Assembly (NCBI GenBank): GCA_964627605.1
Contig: CAZVGZ010000005.1
Span: 1 to 64,000, forward strand
Direction of reading: 5' to 3'
DNA length: 64,000 nt
From: CAZVGZ01 sp964627605
Lineage (GTDB): Bacteria; Latescibacterota; MWCZ01; CAZVGZ01
Below the pieces are notes generated by a model. The model had not been told where the DNA came from and made no database searches. It saw only the letters and a list, made by a program, of their open reading frames with translations. Below are positions 42,883 to 51,254 of this stretch, in pieces. Made by a program: the position numbers and the translations under genes. How positions within the stretch are numbered: position 1 is the first letter of the stretch; each line of letters opens with the position of its first letter.

Positions 42883-44675
42883 ACCAACCTTCCCACAGCA
42901 TAGGCCAAGAGGTTCCACCGCCGGAACTGAACACCGGCCAGGTGCTTAAAGGCACTGCGGCGTCGCCAGGGCTCGGTATCGGGATGGCATTCGTCCATGC
43001 CGGCGAAGACCTTTGGGTCGAGGCCCGCGACATTCCGCCACATCAGATTGAAGCTGAGCTTGATCGGTTCAAGTCAGCGATATCGGTGGCGCAGGCTGAG
43101 GTCTTGCAGACGCAGGCGCAGGCGAAGGATCGTCTCGGCGGAACTGAATCGCAGATTTTTGACGCCCACCGGATGATGCTCGCCGACCCACAGGTGTTGG
43201 CTGAGACAGAGATTCATATTCGATCTGAGGGGCGCAACGCCGAGTACGCTTATTTCGTGACGTTGAGGCGTGTCATAGACGTCTTGAGCAGCCTTGGGGA
43301 CGATGCGCTAATGAAAGATCGTGCGGTGGATGCGCAGGACATCTTAGCGCGAGTAGTTAGACTCTTGGCTGGCGATGACCAGCGACCGGCTGTCCATGCA
43401 ATGCGCCCCGGCACAGTGGTGGCTGCGCACACGCTGACCCCCTCAGATACCGCTGAGATGCGACCAGACAGGGTCGTGGCGTTTGTCACTGAGACAGGAG
43501 GAACTACCAGCCACGCCGCGATTGTCGCCAGGGCGCTCGAGATACCGGCTGTCGTAGGCTGCGACCGTGCGACTGTGGCGATAACACCTGGCGACACGGT
43601 GGTGGTTGATGGATATCTGGGGACGGTATATGTCGGACCTGACGAACCTGTATTGGAGTGGTTCAGACACAAAAAAGCTGCGGCATTGGGGGCGAGAGGA
43701 TCGAGGCGAGGCAGGCGACCGAGGGCGATAACGACCGATGATATCCGTATCGGAATGGAACTAAATATTGAGCTGCCAGCAGAGATAGCTCGCGCAAGAA
43801 AAAGCGGGGCCGATGGAATTGGTCTGTTTAGAACGGAGTTTCTGTTCTTGTCGAGGCACGACCTTCCAGATGAAGAAGAGCAGTATCGCGTCTACAGAGA
43901 TATGGTGGAGGCGTTCGGCGAGCGGCCGGTGACTATACGAACACTTGATGCCGGCGGCGACAAACTTGCACGCAGTTTCCCTGCCGAACCGGAGGCCAAC
44001 CCTTTTCTCGGATGGCGTGCGATCAGAATATCGTTGGCGCATACTGACATTTTCCGCCAACAGCTAAGAGCCGTTCTTCGAGCCGCCAACGATGGCAACG
44101 TCCATCTTATGTTCCCCATGATAACCTCATGCCAGGAGTTTTCTGAGGCGAAAGCGCAGGTGGAACTGGCACGCCAAGAGCTCAGAGAGCGCGGGATCAA
44201 CGTGCCAGAAAACATCCCTATCGGGGCGATGATTGAAACTCCCGCTGCGGCATTGGTGTCCGATCGCTTAGCTAGAGATGCCGATTTCTTCAGTGTCGGC
44301 ACAAACGATCTGGTGCAGTACACACTGGCAGCCGATAGGAACAACGAGCGGGTTTCGGATATTTTCGACCATTTTCATCCTGCTGTCTTGGCGCTCATCG
44401 CACGAACCACTGACTCCGCACAGAAAGCACAGATACCGGTGGCGCTCTGCGGGGAGATGGCGCACGATCTTGATGCTACAGCACTGCTTGTTGGCTTGGG
44501 GATCAGTCGATTGAGTATGGATGTAGGGAGTTTGGACACTGTCCGCCACCAGATTCGCGCGATCTCAAAAACCGATGCGAACAGGTTGGCGGCCGAAGCA
44601 CTCGAACAGCCATCGGCAGCCGATGTTAGAGCCTTGTTGGCCGCCTCAACGTTGACACCGAATCTACAGACCTAG
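42879..44675 (+). CDS. ptsI: phosphoenolpyruvate-protein phosphotransferase (enzyme I)
   Basis: 598 residues. Transfers phosphate from PEP to HPr. The N-terminal domain starts near ASPGLGIGMAFVH; the phosphohistidine is in GGTTSHAAIVARALEIPAV near residue 210. The C-terminal PEP-binding domain has DGIGLFRTEFLFL, TLDAGGDKL, FSVGTNDLVQYTLAADRNN and the cysteine motif ALCGEMAHD. All catalytic blocks are intact. It has about 30 extra residues at the N-terminus. The overlap with HPr supports strict co-expression. Confidence 0.94.
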   Translation: MNQPSHSIGQEVPPPELNTGQVLKGTAASPGLGIGMAFVHAGEDLWVEARDIPPHQIEAELDRFKSAISVAQAEVLQTQAQAKDRLGGTESQIFDAHRMMLADPQVLAETEIHIRSEGRNAEYAYFVTLRRVIDVLSSLGDDALMKDRAVDAQDILARVVRLLAGDDQRPAVHAMRPGTVVAAHTLTPSDTAEMRPDRVVAFVTETGGTTSHAAIVARALEIPAVVGCDRATVAITPGDTVVVDGYLGTVYVGPDEPVLEWFRHKKAAALGARGSRRGRRPRAITTDDIRIGMELNIELPAEIARARKSGADGIGLFRTEFLFLSRHDLPDEEEQYRVYRDMVEAFGERPVTIRTLDAGGDKLARSFPAEPEANPFLGWRAIRISLAHTDIFRQQLRAVLRAANDGNVHLMFPMITSCQEFSEAKAQVELARQELRERGINVPENIPIGAMIETPAAALVSDRLARDADFFSVGTNDLVQYTLAADRNNERVSDIFDHFHPAVLALIARTTDSAQKAQIPVALCGEMAHDLDATALLVGLGISRLSMDVGSLDTVRHQIRAISKTDANRLAAEALEQPSAADVRALLAASTLTPNLQT

Positions 44676-44708
44676 GACCCCAAAAAATCCACTAAGGAGT
44701 TCACACAC

Positions 44709-45881
44709 ATGTCGAGACAGCATCTCTTCACATCCGAATCCGTCTCAGAGGGCCATCCCGATAAGCTAGCCGATCAGATCTCGGACGCGATACTGGACGC
44801 CATGCTCGCTCAGGACAGCAAAAGTCGAGTGGCGTGCGAGACCATGGTTACCACCGATCTGGTCGTGATCGCTGGCGAAATAACAACGAAAGCCAAAGTC
44901 GATCTGGTGGGTGTCGCCAGAAAGACTATGGTCGATATCGGGTATACCGATGCCGCGACAGGCATCGACGGCAACACCTGTAAGGTGCTACTGGCACTGG
45001 ACAAACAGTCGCCGGACATCGCCATGGGGATTGATGACTCCCCGGACAAAGAACAAGGGGCTGGCGATCAAGGGATGATGTTCGGGTACGCCACCAACGA
45101 AAGCTCTGACCTGATGCCTCTGCCCATCTCATTGTCGCATCACTTAGTGCATAGACAGGCTGAAGTCAGGAAAGCTGGTATTCTACCATATCTGCGGCCA
45201 GATGCTAAGTCTCAGGTCACCGTGAGGTATGAAGACGACAAACCTGTATCGGTGGACACAGTTGTTCTGTCAACTCAACACGGCCCTGAAGTTGAGCAGA
45301 CCCAGCTTCACGAGGACATCAAAACACATGTGATAGTTCCGGTGTTAGAGGAGTATCCTGACTATTTCATCGATCAAAACGCTGTCAACTATCATATCAA
45401 CCCCACAGGCAGGTTTGAGATCGGTGGTCCAAACGGCGACTGCGGGCTTACAGGTAGGAAGATTATTGTCGATACCTACGGCGGGATGGGTCGCCACGGT
45501 GGAGGCGCGTTCAGTGGGAAGGACCCGTCGAAAGTTGACAGGAGTGCAGCCTATGCTGCGCGCTATGTGGCCAAAAACATTGTCGCTGCGGGTCTGGCGG
45601 ACAGATGCGAGGTTCAGCTAGCATACGCGATTGGTGTTGCTGAACCGGTATCGATAAATGTGCGAGTGGACACATTTGGTACTGAGACTGTGGATGCCAC
45701 GAAGATCGAGGATGGTGTGCGAGCGGTCTTTCCGCTGAAACCTGGCGAGATCATCAGCCACTTCGACCTGCTGCGTCCGATCTACCAAACCAGCGCGGCG
45801 TACGGTCATTTTGGCCGCGACGAGTTCCCGTGGGAGAAGATCGACAAAGTTGATGAGCTCAAGTCCGCAGTTGGAGCTTGA
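44709..45881 (+). CDS. metK: S-adenosylmethionine synthetase
   Basis: 390 residues. Makes SAM from methionine and ATP. Motifs: SESVSEGHPDKLADQISDAI, GAGDQGMMFGYA and GGGAFSGKDPSKVDRSAAY, all invariant in MetK. AAGGAG lies before the ATG. The short gap after ptsI shows no SAM riboswitch. It converges on a truncated GH38 gene. Confidence 0.97.
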   Translation: MSRQHLFTSESVSEGHPDKLADQISDAILDAMLAQDSKSRVACETMVTTDLVVIAGEITTKAKVDLVGVARKTMVDIGYTDAATGIDGNTCKVLLALDKQSPDIAMGIDDSPDKEQGAGDQGMMFGYATNESSDLMPLPISLSHHLVHRQAEVRKAGILPYLRPDAKSQVTVRYEDDKPVSVDTVVLSTQHGPEVEQTQLHEDIKTHVIVPVLEEYPDYFIDQNAVNYHINPTGRFEIGGPNGDCGLTGRKIIVDTYGGMGRHGGGAFSGKDPSKVDRSAAYAARYVAKNIVAAGLADRCEVQLAYAIGVAEPVSINVRVDTFGTETVDATKIEDGVRAVFPLKPGEIISHFDLLRPIYQTSAAYGHFGRDEFPWEKIDKVDELKSAVGA

Positions 45882-45882
45882 G

Positions 45883-46276
45883 CTAATTGAACAGATGAGG
45901 GCGACTCGCCCCAACGGTCACCTCCACACCGAATTTTTCAGAAAAATACCTTTTGGCGTGGAGCGCCTGCCTGACATAGGACTCGCCTGACAGGATGTTG
46001 CAGTCAGGCTGCACCCACCATCCGTTTACGATGTTCCAGCGCCCCTCCTCTATCCGTTCGGCGATCTCCGAGAACATATCGGGATCATCCTCTTCGAGCC
46101 ACTGGTAAGTCACAGCGGACGAACACAAACTCTTCGGTCTCGTTCATTCTATCGAGCGCCGAGCGGCATGTGTCGTACACCTCCTGCCGGCCCTCGTTGT
46201 AGGTCCAGAGCCAGATGGGATCAATGTGGGCGTTGCCGATCATGTGAACAGTGATGTCGGCGAGTTGGCGGGACAT
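45883..46276 (-). pseudogene. glycoside hydrolase family 38 (alpha-mannosidase-like) gene, frameshifted and truncated
   Basis: The ATG at 46276 opens the N-terminus of a GH38 enzyme: ITVHMIGNAHIDPIWLWTYN carries the family's H-x-D metal motif. Near 46115-46128 the frame shifts by one base and continues as SSAVTYQWLEEDDPDMFSEI, WNIVNGWWVQPDCNILSGES and FGVEVTVG, then ends in unrelated codons close to the metK stop. Intact family members have 800 or more residues, so over 85 percent is gone. Clear pseudogene. Confidence 0.85.
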
Positions 46277-46329
46277 TGGATGATCCTTGTCATTGTGGGG
46301 GTTTTTGACGTCAATAGAGTGTCCAATAT

Positions 46330-47010
46330 ATGAAACACAGCCGAATCGCTGAAGGGTATGGTGCAGACGTGAAAGACACTCAAATCTCAAATTTGAAAGT
46401 CATTTCGGTCAACATCGGGTTACCTCAAACCATTGAGTGGGATGGCAAGCCCTATGAAACTGGAATCGTAAAGACTGCTAAGGATGGGCGATTAGCGGTC
46501 AACACGCTCAATCTGGAAGGCGACGGGCAGAGCGACCTGTCGGCGCATGGTGGTCGGGATAAAGCGGTCTACTGCTACGCGAGCGAATACTATCTGTTCT
46601 GGGGAGAGAGTCTGCCTGACGTAGAGTTCCCCTGGGGGGCGTTCGGTGAGAACCTGACTACCAAAGGGCTGGTTGAAGAGGATGTTTATGTGGGCGACCG
46701 CCTAAAAATAGGGACCGCAGAGTTTGAAGTGACAGAGCCACGATTTCCGTGTTCGAAACTGAACGCTGTATTTCGGCGAAACGACATCCTAAAGCTCTTC
46801 TGGAAGAGCGCGCGGTTTGGATGGTATATGGCGGTGTTGAAGGAGGGCGATGTTGGTGCCGGGGATCAGATCGAGTTGATGTCCCGCGGGGACGGCCCGT
46901 CCATCGGGGAGCTTGTGATGGAGAGAGTCAATAAACGTGTGAAAGAAGAAGCAGCGACCGTGGGGATAGTCGACAAAGCGAAGTCGCTGATACGCCGGTT
47001 GCTGGGGTAG
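46330..47010 (+). CDS. MOSC domain protein (YiiM-like)
   Basis: 226 residues. MOSC proteins of this type contain a single beta-barrel domain related to the molybdenum cofactor sulfurase C-terminus. Features: VISVNIGLPQTIEWDG, LSAHGGRDKAVYCYASEYY, WGAFGENLTTKGLVEEDVYV and the conserved cysteine in EPRFPCSKLNAVF. The function in this subgroup is not settled; detoxification by transfer to molybdoenzymes has been proposed for relatives. The ATG at 46330 is the longest start; GTG 46369 would give the usual short N-terminus. Confidence 0.85.
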   Translation: MKHSRIAEGYGADVKDTQISNLKVISVNIGLPQTIEWDGKPYETGIVKTAKDGRLAVNTLNLEGDGQSDLSAHGGRDKAVYCYASEYYLFWGESLPDVEFPWGAFGENLTTKGLVEEDVYVGDRLKIGTAEFEVTEPRFPCSKLNAVFRRNDILKLFWKSARFGWYMAVLKEGDVGAGDQIELMSRGDGPSIGELVMERVNKRVKEEAATVGIVDKAKSLIRRLLG

Positions 47011-47041
47011 CATGGTAGCTTTGTCCAGCGGATGGTGAGGG

Positions 47042-49909
47042 CTACGCGAACCACTCCTGAACGTCTGTTATCAGATCAGACGGGCTGTCGTATTCACGAT
47101 GCGCAGTGGGGAGCGACCCCAAAAACGCCCTTCCATACCGTGCGGTGATAACCCGGCTGTCAAGTAGTACTACCACCCCTCGATCCTGGGTGTTTCTAAT
47201 AAGACGCCCGAACCCCTGACGGAATTTTATGGCTGCTTCTGGCACCGTGTAGTAGAGAAACGGGTTCTTGCCCTCCTTCTCAAGCTCGTCCAAATGGGCG
47301 GAAATCATAGGGTCGCTGGGAACTGCGAACGGCAGTTTTACGATGACGAGCATCTCCAGCGCGTCGCCTGGGATATCGATCCCCTCCCAAAAACTGTCGG
47401 TGCCCAGCAGTACCGAAGAGCGATCGGTTTTGAACTGCTCGGCCAGTGCGCTCCTCGATCCGTCCTGTCCTTGGGCCAGAAGGAGCGTACCTGCTTCCCT
47501 CAGGGGTTCTCTTAGCGCTGCTCTGCTCTGGTTGAGCATCTTGTAAGAGGTGTAGAGCACCATCGTGCCGCGACGGGTTTTGGGAAGCAGTTCGGCAAGA
47601 AACTCGTCCACCGCATCTTGAAACGGTTGCGACTGCTTTGGCGATGGCATCCAGCCTGGGACAGTTACAAGAGCCTGGGTATCAAAGTCAAACGGCGATC
47701 CGACTGACAGAGTTGACACCCGCTCGACCTGGCTCAAGTTCAGCCCCGAACGATCGACAAAATGCGTGAACTTGTCTGCCACAGCCAGTGTAGCTGAGGT
47801 GAATATTATTGTGCGCATATCGGAGTAGAGTATGCTGTCAAGATGTTTGCCGACGTGAAGCGGTGCGCACGAGAGCGTTACATGTTTTGATCTGGATGAC
47901 CGTGCAGGCAGCTCATACCAGAAGACCCATTCAGGATCATCGCCCTGGGTGAGATAGACGAGCGTTTCGCTCCAGGCTGCAACGTCCATCGCTCGACTGG
48001 CCAGATCGACGGCAAACTCCGCTTTGGAGGGAATCAGATTGTCCCCCATACGCTCGAGATGGTCGTTGATGGTTTTCATTGTGTCTGGAAGCGCGGACAA
48101 CAGAGAGTTGAGTTGGGCTATCTGGTCGGCGACGGCTGCGAACGCTTGAGAACCGGTATACCTGATTCTGTCCTCAAACCCTCGTCCGTCGCTGTCTGAC
48201 GGAAGCACGCTGGTCATCGCCTCAAAAAGGTCTGATGTGGACGATTCAGCTTCGCCGATCTGCTCTATCGCTCGACCGATGTCGGTCAGACACTTCTTTT
48301 TGGTCTCGGCACCCATCTTCGCTCTGTTGATCTCCTGCGCGATCCGCGCTATGAGGCCAACCTCCATCACGTCCTTTGCGTACAGGCGACGTAGCAGGTC
48401 GCGAAGGCCCCAGTAGGTCGCCTGTCTGCCCATGTAGTCGGAGGCGACTTTTTCCAAATTGTGGGCTTCGTCTATGACCAGAGCGTCGTAGTCTCCCAGA
48501 ACCGATCCGTCAGAGGAGAGATCAGAGAACAGAAGCGAGTGGTTGACCACTACCAAATGTGTGTTTTGCGCTCGGCGTCTGGCCTGAATCATAAAGCACT
48601 GGTCGTAAAATCTGCACACCTGAGGCGAGCAGGGCTGCCCCTCAGCGGAGAGCTTTGACCAGAGACCTCTCGCCGGACCAAACAGCCTGAATGCTGTGTT
48701 TTCGGCGATGTCTCCAGACGCTGTGTCCTCCGACCAGAGCACCAGCGGAAGCGAGACCGATTTCTCCCTCTCACCGATGATCGACCCGCCTGTCATCTGG
48801 GCCGATCGCCATGCGTTTATGCAGAGATAGTTGCCGCGACCTTTAAGGAGCACCGCATCAAATCGGGTCCCCAAGGAGTCTGCGAGCAGTGGAACGTCCT
48901 TGAAAAAAAGCTGCTCTTGCAGGTTGCGGGTGTTGGTTGAAACGACTACGCGCTTGCCGTTGGACACCGCCCAGAGAATTGATGGAGCTAAGTAGGCCAA
49001 TGATTTGCCTGTACCGGTTCCCGCCTCAACCACGGCAAACTCTTCGTCGTTGAGTGCTCCGGCGACAGCTCGGGCCATCTCGATTTGCTGCGGGCGGGAC
49101 TCGAAATTAGGAAGTTTTTCCGCGATTGCACCGCCTTCTCCCAAAAGTGTTGCTACCTCATCGGGATCGACCGGAATGTCTGTGTCAACCGACGCCGCGT
49201 CAGGTGGTTCCCCCTCGCCTGTGACTTTGTTGTTGAGATCGGCAAGGAGTTCTGGCGCGAATGTTTTCGGAGGAGATTGGCCGCTGAAACCACCTTTTTT
49301 GGCTGCGGCGTAAATCTCGCCTACAACCACACTGATTGAGGAGATCGACTCGTCGAGCGGCTCCGCACCGTAAGTCATCTGACTCAGGACGTCGAGTCTG
49401 CGAAGCTGCATAGTCCCGGCGAGCCGTATGAGAAGCTGGTAAAGCTCCGCCACCACCAACGCGTCGGCCTCCGCCCTGTGAGCGGTCTCGGTGTCGATGC
49501 CGAAGCGCTCCACCAATGTCCCCAGCTTATGGTCGCGAAGTCTAGGGATCAGAATCTGTGAGAGTTGGAGAGTGTCGTGAATGACCGGCCATTCGATCCG
49601 TTTGGAGGCGGCTCTTAAGAACGAACCATCAAACGCGGCGTTGTGCGCCACTAACGGCATGTCACCGACAAAAGGCCAGAATTTTTTGAATACTTCGCTA
49701 ATCGGCTCCTGGCCGGTGAGGTCGCCTACCGTGATACCGGTCAGTCGCTGAATCAGTTCAGAGGGAAACACTTTGGGTTTGACAAACGACGAAAAGCTGT
49801 CGGTAACCTCGCCACCCTCCACTCGCACAGCCCCGATCTCAATGATCTCGGCCTTCGCGACACTGATGCCGGTGGTTTCCAGATCGAACGCGATAAATGT
49901 GTCTAGCAT
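47042..49909 (-). CDS. dinG: DinG-family ATP-dependent DNA helicase with N-terminal DEDDh exonuclease domain
   Basis: 955 residues from ATG 49909, which places FIAFDLETTG (exonuclease motif I) at the very start; a longer frame from 49996 adds unrelated residues. The DnaQ-like domain has HRAEADALVVAEL near residue 150. The helicase has Walker A GTGTGKSLAYLAPS near 300, a cysteine-rich segment (PCSPQVCRFYDQC, near 430) likely holding a 4Fe-4S cluster, the DEAH box VIDEAHNLEKV near 480 and motif VI FRQGFGRLIRN near the end. This exonuclease-helicase fusion is known from other bacteria and probably acts in repair of unusual DNA structures. Confidence 0.92.
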   Translation of the reverse strand: MLDTFIAFDLETTGISVAKAEIIEIGAVRVEGGEVTDSFSSFVKPKVFPSELIQRLTGITVGDLTGQEPISEVFKKFWPFVGDMPLVAHNAAFDGSFLRAASKRIEWPVIHDTLQLSQILIPRLRDHKLGTLVERFGIDTETAHRAEADALVVAELYQLLIRLAGTMQLRRLDVLSQMTYGAEPLDESISSISVVVGEIYAAAKKGGFSGQSPPKTFAPELLADLNNKVTGEGEPPDAASVDTDIPVDPDEVATLLGEGGAIAEKLPNFESRPQQIEMARAVAGALNDEEFAVVEAGTGTGKSLAYLAPSILWAVSNGKRVVVSTNTRNLQEQLFFKDVPLLADSLGTRFDAVLLKGRGNYLCINAWRSAQMTGGSIIGEREKSVSLPLVLWSEDTASGDIAENTAFRLFGPARGLWSKLSAEGQPCSPQVCRFYDQCFMIQARRRAQNTHLVVVNHSLLFSDLSSDGSVLGDYDALVIDEAHNLEKVASDYMGRQATYWGLRDLLRRLYAKDVMEVGLIARIAQEINRAKMGAETKKKCLTDIGRAIEQIGEAESSTSDLFEAMTSVLPSDSDGRGFEDRIRYTGSQAFAAVADQIAQLNSLLSALPDTMKTINDHLERMGDNLIPSKAEFAVDLASRAMDVAAWSETLVYLTQGDDPEWVFWYELPARSSRSKHVTLSCAPLHVGKHLDSILYSDMRTIIFTSATLAVADKFTHFVDRSGLNLSQVERVSTLSVGSPFDFDTQALVTVPGWMPSPKQSQPFQDAVDEFLAELLPKTRRGTMVLYTSYKMLNQSRAALREPLREAGTLLLAQGQDGSRSALAEQFKTDRSSVLLGTDSFWEGIDIPGDALEMLVIVKLPFAVPSDPMISAHLDELEKEGKNPFLYYTVPEAAIKFRQGFGRLIRNTQDRGVVVLLDSRVITARYGRAFLGSLPTAHREYDSPSDLITDVQEWFA

Positions 49910-50118
49910 TGAGTCTTTGCGGAAAGGATTGAAGGAACGATAAGCGATGGAACGTCTCAATATACGTTTGGAAGACGGCCTGACGCACATCAACAAGGCT
50001 TAATGTCGCTGTCAGATTGTGGCGTGAGATGCGGAAATACCACGCGTACCGTCTGCGTTCAGTGCGCGTCGCGTTCATCTTGAGTGTCGATGGCTTAACC
50101 GCGTTTCTGGAGGGTACC

Positions 50119-50385
50119 ATGGCAGCGCTGAGAATTCCCGCGAACGAACCGCAACTGTTTTTGGATGATGAGCGCATTGCGCTGAAAGAGGGCGTCGCGC
50201 GGAAGTGGCATAAGCTCAAGAAGCATACGAGCAACCCTCTGATCGCACCGTCGATGAGTGAGACGGCGATCTATTTATTAGGCTCGGCGCTTAAAGAGTC
50301 GGACCCGAACGACGATGGGTCGGCCTAATCGGATGTGGTACTACGCCGCTGGCAACAACGATATGCTGTGGCGAAATGCGTCGTT
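50119..50385 (+). pseudogene. five-bladed beta-propeller glycosidase-like (GH32/GH43-like) N-terminal fragment with frameshift
   Basis: After GGAGGG, the ATG at 50119 opens LRIPANEPQLFLDDERIALK and KWHKLKKHTSNPLIAP, the usual start of a family of sugar-hydrolase-like propeller proteins. Near 50311 the frame shifts and continues as RMWYYAAGNNDMLW, the next conserved strand, then similarity is lost by about 50385. It is related to the truncated gene at 61124-61702. Only about 20 percent of a normal gene is left. Confidence 0.7.
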
Positions 50386-50756
50386 TCCTTTACGACGACG
50401 AGCTGGTCGGATGTGGAGATGGCGGCGATGGTTTTATTGACGACCGGATCAAGCGGGGGCAGTTCGATTTTTGTCCAAACTCCGTCGTCAAGAAATGCAA
50501 CACCGCTTTCGCCCACCATCGCCAGTTTGCCGTTGGAACCTCCCGCTGCTGTAATGGGCGTTTCGCACGGCAGTTCGGCTGCTGGTGTGTGAATGGCCGC
50601 TTCAGTCCTGCCTACCGTCCACAACCCTGTCGTAACCAGCATCATTGCTGGTTGTAGGTTGCTGATAATAGCGAGGACACGTCCGATCTGCGAAAACGTC
50701 TGTTGGAGTTCCTGTTCGTAGGATTGCAGCTTGTTTTGGAGCACTCGGAGTCTCAT
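50325..50756 (-). CDS. hypothetical protein, possibly itself a remnant
   Basis: 143 residues from an ATG with AAGGTG about ten bases upstream. The first 25 residues look like a short amphipathic helix (LQNKLQSYEQELQQTFSQIG), followed by a hydrophobic stretch and a beta-rich part (KLAMVGESGVAFLDDGVWTK). I recognise no family. Its last 25 codons overlap the end of the plus-strand hydrolase remnant, so its 3' end may have been joined to foreign sequence. The stretch 50757-51053 before the next gene shows nothing I can support. Confidence 0.35.
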   Translation of the reverse strand: MRLRVLQNKLQSYEQELQQTFSQIGRVLAIISNLQPAMMLVTTGLWTVGRTEAAIHTPAAELPCETPITAAGGSNGKLAMVGESGVAFLDDGVWTKIELPPLDPVVNKTIAAISTSDQLVVVKETTHFATAYRCCQRRSTTSD

Positions 50757-51053
50757 TGTTGATCGACACCTTATTGTGAGCCCCGGCGGTCCGAGGGCGG
50801 AGCATCACGAAATCATTTACCGCCCTGCAATGATACGAAGAGCCCGAAGGGCCGCCACCATCCCACCGCGTCAAGTTGCTCCCTGCACACGCCGTCAGTT
50901 GACACGCATCGCTACTCTGTGCGTCATTTTGGTGTTGGCCCAAATAGGACGCGCTTGCGGCGAACCTTTCGGGTCGATCCAGCTCCTTATCTGATTATTG
51001 AACGGATTAACTGGGCGCGATTTGAACTGTGCGCCTGGTATGAGAGAAGAGAT

Positions 51054-51254
51054 ATGAGACTCCACCAGAACCTCACAATGATCGAAGTAGGCGACTCAAA
51101 ACTTCTGGACACGATCATCGCTGCCGGATCGATGGGGCAGTGGATAGTGGACAGGCCGACGCCGGAGATTCTCTTCGTCGACGTTGAGCACGCCGACGAT
51201 GTACTAGCGATCATCAGACGAAGCGGACATCGACCAAGGGTGATAGATCGATGA
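51054..51254 (+). CDS. small protein coupled to the helicase-associated gene
   Basis: 66 residues. AGAGAAGAG precedes the ATG at 51054 and the stop overlaps the ATG of the next gene by four bases, so the two are co-translated. The sequence (MIEVGDSKLLDTIIAAGSMG, ILFVDVEHADDVLAIIRRSG) reads like a small alpha/beta unit and resembles the terminal module of helicase-associated proteins, where a similar strand-helix ends the chain. Function unknown. Confidence 0.55.
   Translation: MRLHQNLTMIEVGDSKLLDTIIAAGSMGQWIVDRPTPEILFVDVEHADDVLAIIRRSGHRPRVIDR

Noticed and set aside
44676..44708. SAM riboswitch before metK
   Set aside because: The gap is only 33 bases, too short for any known SAM aptamer plus expression platform.
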